64,000 bases of DNA from Amycolatopsis sp. NBRC 101858 (GCF_030269325.1 NZ_BSTD01000002.1:248001-312000), one strand, 5' to 3'. Shown: positions 26,887-36,158, counted from the first letter of the stretch. A program made the numbers and translations. Notes: generated by a model from the letters alone, not told the origin.

Positions 26887-26921
26887 AAAGGCCTCCTCGC
26901 ATCCCCCGCGAGGAGGCCTTT
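26887..26921 (+). terminator. Rho-independent terminator after HxlR gene
   Basis: AAAGGCCTCCTCGC (26887-26900) pairs perfectly with GCGAGGAGGCCTTT (26908-26921) around a 7-nt loop, 14 bp downstream of the HxlR stop. Confidence 0.9.
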
Positions 26922-26935
26922 CCGGCGTTTGGGCG

Positions 26936-27004
26936 TTGACTTGAGACCCCGGTCACTGTAAGTCTTGAACGAATCAGTGCAAGAACCTGACAACAGTGCG
27001 AGAA
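26936..27004 (+). promoter_or_regulatory. Candidate promoter and tandem sites upstream of GH87 gene
   Basis: TTGACT (26936-26941), 17 bp and TAAGTC (26959-26964) form a promoter candidate. Just after it the direct repeat CAGTGCAAGAA (26975-26985) and CAGTGCGAGAA (26994-27004) recurs at a 19-bp interval, about two helical turns, as expected for a tandem-bound regulator. The rest of 26922-27196 is leader. Confidence 0.4.
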
Positions 27005-27056
27005 ATTGCGGCAGGTGTCAGGAAGATCCCGCCCAGCCCTCGACGAAGAGGTGCCC

Positions 27057-27200
27057 ATGACGGCTGTCCAGTGCTGCCCGCGTGCGCCCCCGGACCGGGT
27101 CCGCGCGTGCCCGTTCCCCGGTTTCCGCCGTCCCGCCGCCCACGGGACGTGCGAGCTCGAGTCGTCTCCCCTCCCTCCCCGGATCAGAGGAAACCCATGA
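27057..27200 (+). CDS. Possible 47-residue leader ORF
   Basis: ATG at 27057 has AAGAGGT upstream and reads 47 residues (MTAVQCCPRAPPDR...), stopping at a TGA that overlaps the ATG of the GH87 gene in an ATGA arrangement. The sequence is Pro/Arg/Cys-rich and I recognise no family. It may be a translated leader that couples initiation of the big secreted enzyme, or chance. Confidence 0.2.
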   Translation: MTAVQCCPRAPPDRVRACPFPGFRRPAAHGTCELESSPLPPRIRGNP

Positions 27201-30200
27201 GAACGAAGCGACTTCTGTCGCGCGCGGCGACCTACGCCGCCCTGTCCCTCCTCCTGGCCGCACCCGCCGTGGCCGCGAGCGGCGCCCCGGCCGCCGCGCC
27301 CGCCGTCCAGGCCGTCCAGCCCGCCGCGCAAGCCGCGGCCGCGACCTACACCGCGAGCAGCCAGCTCGCCGGCTACCCCGTCTCGAACGTCGGCGACGGC
27401 AACCAGGCCACCTACTGGGAGAGCACGAACAACCAGTTCCCGCAGTGGGTCCAGGCCGACCTCGGCGCGGCCACCAACGTCGCCCAGCTCGTGCTCAAGC
27501 TGCCGACCGGCTGGGAGGCCCGCACCGAGACCTTCAGCGTCCAGGGCAGCACGAACGGCACGAGCTTCAGCGACCTGAAGGCCTCGGCCGGCTACCGGTT
27601 CGACCCCGCCACCGGCAACACCGTGACCGTGGACGTCACCGGGAACACCCGCTACGTCCGGCTCAACGTCACGGCCAACACCGGCTGGCCCGCCGCGCAG
27701 CTGTCGGAGTTCGAGGTGCACGGCCCGGCCGGCGGGGACACACAGCCGCCGTCCGCGCCCGGCACCCTCGCCTACACCCAGCCGGCGAGCGGCCAGATCC
27801 GGCTCACCTGGTCGGCCTCGACCGACAACACCGGGGTCGCCGGGTACGACGTCTACGCCAACGGCCAGCTCCGCGGCAGCGTTGCCGGGACCGTCCTGAC
27901 CTACACCGACAACCAGCCGGACGGCACGACCGTCGCCTACTTCGTCCGCGCGCGCGACGCGGCGGGCAACCAGTCCGGCGACAGCAACACCGTCACCCGC
28001 AACGGCACCCAGGCCGGGACGAACCTGGCGCTGGGCAAGCCGATCACGGCGTCCTCGACGGAGTTCACGTTCGTCGCGGCCAACGCCAACGACAACTCCG
28101 TGACGACGTACTGGGAGGGCGGCGGCGGGACCTACCCGAACCTGCTGACCGTCGCGCTCGGCTCGAACGCCGACCTGAACCAGGTCGTCGTGAAGCTCAA
28201 CCCCGACGCGTCCTGGGGCCCGCGGACTCAGACGATCGCGGTCGAAGGCCGTGACCAGGCGTCGAGTGCGTTCACCACGCTGTCCGCCGCGCAGACCTAC
28301 AGCTTCAGCCCGTCGTCCGGCAACACCGTGACGATCCCGCTGAGCGGCCGCGCCGCCGATGTCCGGCTGCGCGTCACCGCCAACTCCGGTGCCGGCGGCG
28401 GGCAGGCCGCGGAGTTCCAGGTCTTCGGCGTCCCCGCGCCGAACCCCGACCTGACGATCTCGGGCGTGTCCTGGTCGCCGCAGAACCCCGTCGAAACGGA
28501 CGCGATCACCGCGTCGGCGACCGTCCGCAACGCCGGGACGGCGGCCTCGGGCGCGACGAACGTGAACCTCTACCTGGGCACGACGAAGGTAGGGACCGCG
28601 AACGTCGGGGCGCTCGCCGCCGGCGCGTCGACGACGGTGTCGGCGAACATCGGCACCCGGGACGCGGGCAGCTACCAGCTGACGGCCAAGGTCGACGAGG
28701 CCAACGCCGTCATCGAGCAGAACGAGGCCAACAACTCCTACACCGGTTCGACGGCGCTGGTCGTCAGCCCGGTGCAGAGCTCCGACCTCGTCGCGGCCAC
28801 CGCGTGGTCGCCGAACAACCCGTCCGCGGGCAACACCGTCACGTTCACCACGACCCTGCGCAACCAGGGAACCGTGGCTTCGGCGGGCGGCGCCCACGGC
28901 GTCACGGTGACGATCGCCGACCAGAACGGCATCGTCGTCAAGACGCTGACCGGGACGTACACGGGTGCCATCGCCGCCGGGGCCACCGCGGCGCCGGTGA
29001 CCGTCGGCACCTGGACCGCGGCCAACGGCCGGTACAGCGTGAAGACGGTCGTCGCGAACGACGCCAACGAGCTGCCGGTCAAGCAGGCCAACAACACCAG
29101 CACGCAGGCGCTGTTCGTCGGCCGGGGCGCGAACATGCCCTACGACATGTACGAGGCCGAAGACGGCGTCGTCGCCGGCGGCGCGTCGGTGGTCGGCCCG
29201 AACCGCACGATCGGCGACCTCGCGGGCGAGGCGTCGGGCCGCAAGGCCGTGACGCTGAACTCGACCGGCTCGTCGGTGGAGTTCACCACCCGCACGTCGA
29301 CCAACACCCTGGTCACCCGGTTCTCCATCCCGGACTCCGCGGGGGGCGGCGGGCAGAACTCGACGCTGAACGTCTACGTCGACGGCACGTTCCTCAAGGC
29401 CATCGACCTGACCTCGCACTACGCGTGGCTCTACGGCGCCGAAACCGGCCCGGGCAACTCGCCGGGCGCCGGGCCGCGCCACATCTACGACGAGGCCAGT
29501 GCGATGCTCGGCACCACCGTGCCCGCCGGGCACAAGATCAAGCTGCAGAAGGACGCGGCCAACAGCACGAACTACGCGATCGACTTCGTGAACTTCGAGC
29601 AGGCCACCGCGGTCGCCAACCCGGACCCGGCGCACTTCGCGACGCCCACCGGGTTCACGCAGCAGGACGTGCAGTCCGCGCTCGACAAGGTCCGCCAGGA
29701 CACGACGCTCACCGGCGTCTACCTGCCGGCCGGGAACTACTCGCTGTCGAGCAAGCTGAACGTCTACGGCAAGGCCGTCACGGTCACCGGCGCCGGGCCG
29801 TGGTTCACGAAGTTCTCCGCGCCTTCGGGTCAGGAGAACACCGACATCGGCATCGACGTGCAGTCGAGCGCGAACGGGTCGACGTTCAGCGGGTTCGCGG
29901 TGTTCGGGAACTACACCTCCCGCATCGACGGTCCTGGCAAGGTGTTCAACCTGACGAACGTCGCGAACCTGACGATCGACAACATCTGGGTGGAGCACCA
30001 GGTGGTCATGGTCTGGGGCACGAACGTGGACAACACCACGATCAAGAACTCCCGGATCCGCGACACCTTCGCCGACGGCGTCAACCTCACGAACGGGAGC
30101 ACCGGCAACCACGTCACCAACAACGAAGCCCGGTCCACCGGGGACGACAGCTTCGCGCTGTTCGCCGCCACGGACATCAACCAGGGCAACCAGTACGACA

Positions 30201-30790
30201 ACGTGTTCGAGAACCTGACTTCGCTCACCCCGTGGCGCGCGGCCGGGCTGGCGGTCTACGGCGGGTACAACAACACCTTCCGGAACCTCTACATCGCGGA
30301 CACGCTGACGTACTCGGCGATCACGATCAGCTCGCTCGACTTCGGCTACCCGTTCCTCGGGTTCGGGCCGCAGCCGACGACGGTCCAGAACGCCTCGCTC
30401 GTCCGGGACGGTGGCCACTTCTGGGGCCAGCAGACCTTCCCGGCGATCTGGATGTTCTCCGCGTCCAAGGAGTTCCGCGGCATCCGGGTGTCCGACGTGG
30501 ACATCCAGAGCCCGACCTACAGCGGCATCATGTTCCAGACCAACTACGTCGGCGGGCAGCCGCAGAACACGGTCCAGGACACGGTGCTGACGAACGTGTC
30601 GATCACCGGCGCGCACCGCAGCGGTGACGCCTTCGACGCCAAGTCCGGGATCGGGATCTGGGCCAACGAGCTGCCGGAACCGGGGCAGGGCCCGGCCGTC
30701 GGCTCGGCGACCTTCACCGGGCTGACGCTGAGCGACAACGACCAGGACATCCGCAACACGACGTCCACCTTCACCATCAACCGCAACTGA
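27197..30790 (+). CDS. Secreted multidomain GH87-type alpha-1,3-glucanase
   Basis: 1197 residues with a Sec signal peptide (~1-27, cleavage after AVA). Modules in order: discoidin/F5-8C (~45-165), fibronectin III (~180-265), second discoidin (~275-410), two CARDB domains (~416-640), a CBM6/35-like module (~645-805) and a C-terminal right-handed beta-helix (~812-1197). The helix carries D960 (FADGVNL) and D983-D984 (STGDDS). Their 23/24-residue spacing equals the three catalytic aspartates I recall for Agl-FH1 of Paenibacillus glycanilyticus (D1067, D1090, D1091), the GH87 mutanase. It should hydrolyse alpha-1,3-glucan, for example of fungal walls, outside the cell. AGAGGAAA precedes the ATG. 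Confidence 0.85.
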   Translation: MRTKRLLSRAATYAALSLLLAAPAVAASGAPAAAPAVQAVQPAAQAAAATYTASSQLAGYPVSNVGDGNQATYWESTNNQFPQWVQADLGAATNVAQLVLKLPTGWEARTETFSVQGSTNGTSFSDLKASAGYRFDPATGNTVTVDVTGNTRYVRLNVTANTGWPAAQLSEFEVHGPAGGDTQPPSAPGTLAYTQPASGQIRLTWSASTDNTGVAGYDVYANGQLRGSVAGTVLTYTDNQPDGTTVAYFVRARDAAGNQSGDSNTVTRNGTQAGTNLALGKPITASSTEFTFVAANANDNSVTTYWEGGGGTYPNLLTVALGSNADLNQVVVKLNPDASWGPRTQTIAVEGRDQASSAFTTLSAAQTYSFSPSSGNTVTIPLSGRAADVRLRVTANSGAGGGQAAEFQVFGVPAPNPDLTISGVSWSPQNPVETDAITASATVRNAGTAASGATNVNLYLGTTKVGTANVGALAAGASTTVSANIGTRDAGSYQLTAKVDEANAVIEQNEANNSYTGSTALVVSPVQSSDLVAATAWSPNNPSAGNTVTFTTTLRNQGTVASAGGAHGVTVTIADQNGIVVKTLTGTYTGAIAAGATAAPVTVGTWTAANGRYSVKTVVANDANELPVKQANNTSTQALFVGRGANMPYDMYEAEDGVVAGGASVVGPNRTIGDLAGEASGRKAVTLNSTGSSVEFTTRTSTNTLVTRFSIPDSAGGGGQNSTLNVYVDGTFLKAIDLTSHYAWLYGAETGPGNSPGAGPRHIYDEASAMLGTTVPAGHKIKLQKDAANSTNYAIDFVNFEQATAVANPDPAHFATPTGFTQQDVQSALDKVRQDTTLTGVYLPAGNYSLSSKLNVYGKAVTVTGAGPWFTKFSAPSGQENTDIGIDVQSSANGSTFSGFAVFGNYTSRIDGPGKVFNLTNVANLTIDNIWVEHQVVMVWGTNVDNTTIKNSRIRDTFADGVNLTNGSTGNHVTNNEARSTGDDSFALFAATDINQGNQYDNVFENLTSLTPWRAAGLAVYGGYNNTFRNLYIADTLTYSAITISSLDFGYPFLGFGPQPTTVQNASLVRDGGHFWGQQTFPAIWMFSASKEFRGIRVSDVDIQSPTYSGIMFQTNYVGGQPQNTVQDTVLTNVSITGAHRSGDAFDAKSGIGIWANELPEPGQGPAVGSATFTGLTLSDNDQDIRNTTSTFTINRN

Positions 30791-30802
30791 GCAACGCGCA
30801 CA

Positions 30803-30836
30803 GGTGCCCGCCGGGAACCGTTTCCCGGCGGGCACC
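30803..30836 (+). terminator. Terminator after GH87 gene
   Basis: GGTGCCCGCCGGGAA and TTCCCGGCGGGCACC form a perfect 15-bp stem with a 4-nt loop, 12 bp after the glucanase stop. Confidence 0.85.
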
Positions 30837-30877
30837 GCCGTGCCAGGATGACGGTGATCGCGGACGGAGGTGGGCTC

Positions 30878-31642
30878 GTGCGGATCCTGGTCACCGGCGG
30901 GACCGGCCAGCTCGGCAGGCCGGTCGTCGAACGGCTGCGCGCGGCGGGGGAGGAGGTCCGCGTGCTGAGCCGGCGGGCCGCGCCCGGCGTCGTGCCCGGC
31001 GACCTGCGGACCGGGCGAGGCATCGACAGCGCGGTGGCCGGCGTGGACGTGGTCGTCCACTGCGCCACCGACTTCTTCGGCCGGGAGACGGACTTCGCGC
31101 GCACGCTCGTCGAGGCGGCACGCTGGGCCGGTGGCGCGCACCTGGTGTACGTCTCGATCGTCGGCGTCGACCGCGTCCCGCTCGGCTACTACCGGGCGAA
31201 GCTCGAAACCGAGGAGTTCCTCACCGCGTCCGGGCTGCCGGTCACGATCCAGCGGGCCACGCAGTTCCACGCGCTGGTCCGGACGCTGTTCGCCGGCGCG
31301 GCGCGGCTGCCGGTGGTGCCGGTGCCCCGGGTGTCGTTCCAGCCGGTCGACGTCCGCGACGTCGCCGGGCGGCTCGCGGACCTGGCCCTGGGCGACCCGG
31401 CGGGCCGCGCGGAGGACTTCGGCGGACCCGAGGTCCTCGCGGCGGCCGAGCTGGCCCAGGCGGTCGTGGAGGCGAGTGGCCGGCGCCGGCGGATCGTCCC
31501 GGTGAGCGTGCCGGGGGAGGCGTTCCGGGCTTATGCCGGCGGCGGCCACCTGGCGCCGGAGCACCTCGACGGGAAGATCACGTTCGCCGAGTACCTGGCC
31601 GACCAGGCCGACGCTGGTGTGCTGCGCTACCGGAAGCGCTGA
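30878..31642 (+). CDS. NmrA-like NAD(P)-binding protein (atypical SDR)
   Basis: 254 residues beginning directly with the Rossmann motif VRILVTGGTGQLGRPV, then VVVHCATDFFGRE and VSIVGVDRVPLGYYRAKLETE with a Y-x-x-x-K. The C-terminal half (VSFQPVDVRDVAGRLADLAL) is typical of NmrA/YtfG-like quinone reductases and regulators. Substrate unknown. GTG 30878 is chosen since GGAGG (30866-30870) stands seven bases upstream; an earlier ATG at 30848 lacks a site. Confidence 0.85.
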   Translation: MRILVTGGTGQLGRPVVERLRAAGEEVRVLSRRAAPGVVPGDLRTGRGIDSAVAGVDVVVHCATDFFGRETDFARTLVEAARWAGGAHLVYVSIVGVDRVPLGYYRAKLETEEFLTASGLPVTIQRATQFHALVRTLFAGAARLPVVPVPRVSFQPVDVRDVAGRLADLALGDPAGRAEDFGGPEVLAAAELAQAVVEASGRRRRIVPVSVPGEAFRAYAGGGHLAPEHLDGKITFAEYLADQADAGVLRYRKR

Positions 31643-31652
31643 CGTCTCGTAT

Positions 31653-31707
31653 GTAATCGGATTAATTACGAAGAATCTTGACCTCGGATCCGGATAGGTC
31701 ATATGTT
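31653..31707 (+). promoter_or_regulatory. Promoter and operator of the GH95 gene
   Basis: TTGACC (31678-31683), 18 bp and TATGTT (31702-31707) form a promoter. Just upstream lies the palindrome GTAAT-N7-ATTAC (31653-31669), which contains the inner perfect palindrome TAATCGGATTA. It resembles the palindrome at 41797-41813 beside the LacI gene, matching at 11 of 17 positions. Confidence 0.5.
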
Positions 31708-31754
31708 TGGCGGGCTGCACGCCGGTCCCGCCTTCAACGCCGAACGGATCCGAC

Positions 31755-34055
31755 ATGTCGAACCCTCCCTCCCGTCGCACCTTCCTCAAGCTCGGTGGCG
31801 CGGTCGGCGCCGGAGTCGCCCTCAGTGGCATTCCTCCTTTCACGGCAAACGCCGACGTCCTCCGCCCGGCCGCGTCGGACCTGGTGCCCGACGGCCGCGC
31901 GACGACGCTGTGGTACCCGGCGCCCGCCGCCGAGGACAAGATCATCGAGCAGGGCCTGCCGATCGGTAATGGTCGGATCGGTGCCCTCGTCGGGGGCGAC
32001 CCGGCCGCCGACTTCCTCTACCTGGCCGACGCGTCGCTGTGGACCGGTGGCGCCAACGACGTCCTCGAGGACGACGGCCAGTTCCCCTACGAGCGCGAGA
32101 AGTTCGGCACGCTCGGCCTGCTGGCGAAGGTGCGGATCTCGATCCCCGCGCACACCGGCGTGACCGACTACCGCCGGACGCTCGACCTGAGCAACGGCAT
32201 CGTCGTGATCACCTACCGGCACCAGGGCGTCCTCTACCGTCGCGAGTACTACGCGAGCCACCCCGACGACGTCGTGGTCGTGCGGCTCAGCGGTGGTCCG
32301 ATGACCGGGTCGGTCTCGCTCGAGCCCACTCGCGGCGAGGCGATGTCCGGCACCGCCGCGTTCACCGGCGCGTTCGGCAACGGCCTGAAGTACGCGTGCG
32401 CCGTGGCCGGTGGCGTGACTTTCAGGGGGAGCCGCGAAGTCGTCATCGTGCTCAGCGGCGGTACGAACTACGTGCCCGACGCGGCCCGGAAGTTCCTCGA
32501 CGCGTCGCTCGACCCGCTGGCGCTGGCGAAGCAGAAGGCGGCGAAGGCGCTGCGGGCCGGGGGAGGGGCGCTGCTGGGGACGCACGTCGCCGACTACCGG
32601 CGGCTCTACGACCGGATGACCGTCGACCTGGGACAGTCGCCGCCGGCGAAGCGCGCGCTGGACTCGTGGTCGCGGCTGCTGGCCCGCCACGACGACCCGG
32701 CCACGCCCGACCCGGAGCTGGAGGCGAGCTACCTGCAGTTCGGGCGGTACCTGACGATCACCGGCTCGCGCGACGGGCTGCCGATGGGCCTGCAAGGGCT
32801 CTGGCAGAACAACAACACGCCGGACTGGATGAGCGACTACCACACCGACATCAACGTCCAGATGAACTACTGGCTGGCCGACCGCGCGGCGCTGCCCGGG
32901 AGCTTCACTGCCCTGGCCGACTACTGCCTCGCGCAGCTTCCCGTGTGGACGGACAGCACGAAACGCCTGTTCAACGACCCGCGCAACCGGTTCCGGAACA
33001 CCAGCGGCAAGATCGGCGGCTGGGCGGTCGCGTTCTCGACCAACATCTACGGCGGCTCCGGCTGGTGGTGGCACCCCGCCGGCAACGCCTGGCTGTGCAA
33101 CTCGCTGTGGGACCACTACGCGTTCACCCAGGACAAGGCCTACCTCGCACGGATCTACCCGCTGCTCAAGGGCGCGGCCGAGTTCTGGGAGGCGCGGCTG
33201 GTCCCGCTGACGGTCGACGGCCGCGAGGTGCTCGTCGACGACCACGACTGGTCGCCCGAGCACGGCCCGCAGGACACCCTCGGGAACACCTACTCCCAGG
33301 AAATCGTCTGGGACCTGTTCGAGCACTACCGCGACGCCGTCGCGGTGCTGGGCCGGGACCGCGCCTACGGCGACCGCATCGCCGGGCTGCAGAAGAAGCT
33401 GTACCTGCCGAAAGTCAGCCCGACGACGGGCTGGCTCGAGGAATGGATGTCGCCGGACAACCTCGGCGAGACCACGCACCGGCACCTGTCGCCGCTGATC
33501 GGCTTCTTCCCGGGCGACCGGATCGCCGCCGACACTTCGCCGCCCGAACTGCTCGGCGGCGTGCGTGAGCTGCTGATCGCCCGCGGGATGGACAGCTTCG
33601 GCTGGGCGTGCGCGTGGCGTTCGGCGTGCTGGGCCCGGCTGAAGGACGCCGACCAGGCCTACCAGCTGCTGCTCACGGTCATGCGGCCGTCGGTGGCCAA
33701 CGGGAACGGCACCGCGCCGAACTTCTTCGACATGTACAGCCAGGGCAGCTACACGATCTTCCAGATCGACGCCAACCTCGGCGCCCCGGCGGCGATGGTG
33801 GAGATGCTCGTCTACTCGCGGCCGGGAGTCCTCGAACTGCTGCCGGCGCTGCCGTCGGCGTGGGCCCGGTCCGGCCGGGTGACCGGGATCGGCGCGCGCG
33901 GCGGCTTCGAGGTCGACCTGTCCTGGCGCGACGGGAAGGTGACGCGGGCGGTGATCCGGAGCGTCGGCGGGACGCGCACAGAGGTGCGTGCCGGCGCCTG
34001 GCGTCGCACGATCACCCTGCGGCCCGGCCAGTCGGTCACGGTCCAGCCAAGTTGA
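31755..34055 (+). CDS. GH95-family glycoside hydrolase (alpha-L-fucosidase type), Tat-exported
   Basis: 766 residues. The N-terminus SRRTFLKLGGAVGAG is a twin-arginine signal. The N-terminal beta domain (IIEQGLPIGNGRIGALVGGD) and the (alpha/alpha)6 barrel match GH95. HTDINVQMNYW, SPEHG (E502) and QIDANLG (D672) align with the active-site motifs of AfcA 1,2-alpha-L-fucosidase of Bifidobacterium (N421/N423, E566, D766). The first asparagine is replaced by D365, so the exact substrate (fucoside, galactoside or other) is open. It would remove terminal sugars from plant or host glycans outside the cell. The start is placed at the ATG before the Tat motif; the ribosome site is weak. Confidence 0.87.
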   Translation: MSNPPSRRTFLKLGGAVGAGVALSGIPPFTANADVLRPAASDLVPDGRATTLWYPAPAAEDKIIEQGLPIGNGRIGALVGGDPAADFLYLADASLWTGGANDVLEDDGQFPYEREKFGTLGLLAKVRISIPAHTGVTDYRRTLDLSNGIVVITYRHQGVLYRREYYASHPDDVVVVRLSGGPMTGSVSLEPTRGEAMSGTAAFTGAFGNGLKYACAVAGGVTFRGSREVVIVLSGGTNYVPDAARKFLDASLDPLALAKQKAAKALRAGGGALLGTHVADYRRLYDRMTVDLGQSPPAKRALDSWSRLLARHDDPATPDPELEASYLQFGRYLTITGSRDGLPMGLQGLWQNNNTPDWMSDYHTDINVQMNYWLADRAALPGSFTALADYCLAQLPVWTDSTKRLFNDPRNRFRNTSGKIGGWAVAFSTNIYGGSGWWWHPAGNAWLCNSLWDHYAFTQDKAYLARIYPLLKGAAEFWEARLVPLTVDGREVLVDDHDWSPEHGPQDTLGNTYSQEIVWDLFEHYRDAVAVLGRDRAYGDRIAGLQKKLYLPKVSPTTGWLEEWMSPDNLGETTHRHLSPLIGFFPGDRIAADTSPPELLGGVRELLIARGMDSFGWACAWRSACWARLKDADQAYQLLLTVMRPSVANGNGTAPNFFDMYSQGSYTIFQIDANLGAPAAMVEMLVYSRPGVLELLPALPSAWARSGRVTGIGARGGFEVDLSWRDGKVTRAVIRSVGGTRTEVRAGAWRRTITLRPGQSVTVQPS

Positions 34056-34116
34056 GGAGTAACCTCCGGAAAAAGGTGTAGTGTTCAATCACTTTCTTCG
34101 GACCGGAGGTCTCACC

Positions 34117-34485
34117 GTGAACGTCGTCCTGTGGGTCGTGGCGGGTCTGCTCGCCGTGCTGTATCTCGGCGCCGGTGGCATGAAGCTGGTGACGCCGCGG
34201 GAGAAGCTGCTGGAAAACCCGAACATGGGCTGGACGGCCGACTTCTCCGACGCGGCGATCAAGGGGATCGGCGCGGTCGAGATCCTCGGTGCCATCGGAC
34301 TGATCCTGCCGCAGGCCCTCGACATCGCGCCGGTGCTCACCCCGCTGGCCGCCACCGGGCTGGCGGTGATCCAGATCGGTGCGATCATCGTGCACGCACG
34401 GCGCAAGGAGACCAAGGCGCTGCCGATGAACGTCGTGCTGCTGGTGCTGGCGGCGTTCGTCGCGATCGGCCGGTTCGCCGGCTGA
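34117..34485 (+). CDS. DoxX-like membrane protein
   Basis: 122 residues with four hydrophobic segments (VVLWVVAGLLAVLYLGAG, IKGIGAVEILGAIGLILP, VLTPLAATGLAVIQIGAIIV, VVLLVLAAFVAIGRF), the DoxX/DoxX-like layout, located in the cytoplasmic membrane. GTG 34117 has GGAGGT six bases upstream. AGTG-N6-CACT (34080-34093) in the leader may be an operator. It is followed after 19 bp by an alpha/beta hydrolase gene and probably forms an operon with it. Confidence 0.85.
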   Translation: MNVVLWVVAGLLAVLYLGAGGMKLVTPREKLLENPNMGWTADFSDAAIKGIGAVEILGAIGLILPQALDIAPVLTPLAATGLAVIQIGAIIVHARRKETKALPMNVVLLVLAAFVAIGRFAG

Positions 34486-34504
34486 CAGCTCGTTCGGAGG
34501 ATCG

Positions 34505-35260
34505 ATGACGCTTCCCGGGTACACCGATCACGGCGGCGACGGCCCGGTGGTCGTGCTGCTGCACAGCTTCCTGATGGACGGCCGGATGTTCGCGCCGCAG
34601 CTCGCGGCGCTGGACGGCTTCCGGTGCGTCACGGTGGATGAACGCGGTCACGGCGAAACGCCCGCGACCGGGCCGTTCGACTACTGGGACGTGGCCCGGG
34701 ACGTCCTGGCCGTGCTGGACGAGCTCGGCGTCTCGCACGCGGCGGTCGTCGGGACCAGCCAAGGCGGGTTCGTCGCCCTGCGGATGGCATTGCTTGCGCC
34801 TTCGCGGGTCTCGGCGCTCGCGGTGCTGGGCACGTCGGCCGCCGCGGAAGACCCCGCCGTCGCGGCCGGGTACCGCGCGGTGCTGGACGCGTGGGTGAGC
34901 GGTGGCGCGCCGCCCGAGGTGCTCGACGGCGTCGCGCAGATCTGCTTCGGCGGCTTTCCCGTGGACGAGTGGAAGGAACACTGGAGGTCGGTCGCGCCGG
35001 AGCAGCTGAAGCTGACCATGGGGGCGCTCGTCGACCGCGACGCCGTGCTGCCGCGGGCCGGGGAGATCCCGTGCCCGGCGCTGGTGCTGCACGGCACGGC
35101 GGACCTCGCCTACCCGGTCGAGCGGGCCGCCGAGCTGGCGGACGCGCTGCCCGCGGCCGAGCCCCTGGTCGTCGTCGACGGGGGTGCCCACTTCCTCAGC
35201 TACACCCACCCGGACGAGGTGAACCCGGCGCTGGCGAAGTTCCTCGGCACGCACGCGTAA
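34505..35260 (+). CDS. Alpha/beta hydrolase
   Basis: 251 residues with LLHSFLMDGRMF (oxyanion region), VDERGHGET, the nucleophile elbow GTSQGG (S85), LHGTADLAYP acid and GGAHFLSY histidine regions. It belongs to the 3-oxoadipate enol-lactonase/proline-iminopeptidase-like group; the substrate is not evident. GGAGG precedes the ATG by four bases. The LysR gene follows after 26 bp. Confidence 0.87.
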   Translation: MTLPGYTDHGGDGPVVVLLHSFLMDGRMFAPQLAALDGFRCVTVDERGHGETPATGPFDYWDVARDVLAVLDELGVSHAAVVGTSQGGFVALRMALLAPSRVSALAVLGTSAAAEDPAVAAGYRAVLDAWVSGGAPPEVLDGVAQICFGGFPVDEWKEHWRSVAPEQLKLTMGALVDRDAVLPRAGEIPCPALVLHGTADLAYPVERAAELADALPAAEPLVVVDGGAHFLSYTHPDEVNPALAKFLGTHA

Positions 35261-35286
35261 TACCCTGGAGGTCTCAGGGAGGTCGG

Positions 35287-36138
35287 GTGGACGTCGATCT
35301 GCGGAAGCTACGGTACTTCGTCGCGGTCGCCGAGGAGCTGCACTTCGGCCGGGCTGCCGAGCGCCTGCACATCGCGCAGCCGGTGCTGTCGCGGCAGATC
35401 CGGGCCCTCGAAGGTGAGCTTCGCGCGCAGTTGTTCGTGCGGGACAAGCGGTCCACGTCGCTGACCGAGGCCGGGCGTCAGCTGCTGGAGGACGCGCGTC
35501 CGCTGCTGGCCTCGGCGTCGGCGCTGCGGCGGCGGGTCGCCACGGCCGCGCGCGGGACGTTCACCGTGGCGTTCATGCCGGGCATCACGGTCACCGATGC
35601 GGTCCGCGCGTTTTCCTCGCGGTACCCGGATGTCTCGGTGGAGCTGCTGCGCACGACGTGGGACGACCAGACGGAGGTCCTCCACGACGGCCGCGCCGAC
35701 GTCAGCGTGGTCCGCCTGCCGGTGGACCGGCGCGGGCTGAGTGTGCGGCCGCTGTTCTCCGAGCCGCGCGTGGCGGTCCTGCGGACCGATCACCGGCTGG
35801 CCGGCAAGGAGTCGGTGCTCGTCGGCGACCTGGCCGGCGAGCACCTGCTCAACGATCCGGACGCGGTGCCCGAGTGGCGTGACGTCGCGGTCGAGCTGCG
35901 GGACGGTGCGGCGCCGCGGTGGCGGGGGTTCCGGAGCGTCGAGGAGAAGCTGGAACACGTGGCGGCCGGGCGGGGGATCGCGGTGATCCCACGGTCGACG
36001 TCGGCGTACTACACGCGGCCCGACCTCGCGCACGTGCCGGTCGAGGATCTGCCGCCGAACGAGGTGTGCCTGGCCTGGGTCGCGGCGCGGCGGTCGCCGC
36101 TGATCTCCGCGTTCGCTGAGGCCTTGCGTTCGGTATAA
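35287..36138 (+). CDS. LysR-family transcriptional regulator
   Basis: 283 residues. The N-terminal winged helix is LRKLRYFVAVAEELHFGRAA, LHIAQPVLSRQIRALEGEL; the rest is a two-lobed periplasmic-binding-type effector domain. The GTG start has GGGAGG just upstream. As the gene follows the DoxX-hydrolase pair in the same direction, it may regulate them, though LysR genes more often sit divergently. Confidence 0.9.
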   Translation: MDVDLRKLRYFVAVAEELHFGRAAERLHIAQPVLSRQIRALEGELRAQLFVRDKRSTSLTEAGRQLLEDARPLLASASALRRRVATAARGTFTVAFMPGITVTDAVRAFSSRYPDVSVELLRTTWDDQTEVLHDGRADVSVVRLPVDRRGLSVRPLFSEPRVAVLRTDHRLAGKESVLVGDLAGEHLLNDPDAVPEWRDVAVELRDGAAPRWRGFRSVEEKLEHVAAGRGIAVIPRSTSAYYTRPDLAHVPVEDLPPNEVCLAWVAARRSPLISAFAEALRSV

Positions 36139-36158
36139 CCGTATAGCAGTCTGACGGT

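Noticed and set aside
26663..31945. A 1760-codon minus-strand open frame across the GH87 region
   Set aside because: Antisense to the secreted glucanase with its signal peptide and modules; low-complexity translation.
36121..36158. Promoter for the HAD gene at TATAAC/TATAGC
   Set aside because: Two overlapping AT-rich boxes but no -35 at a workable distance; too weak to list.
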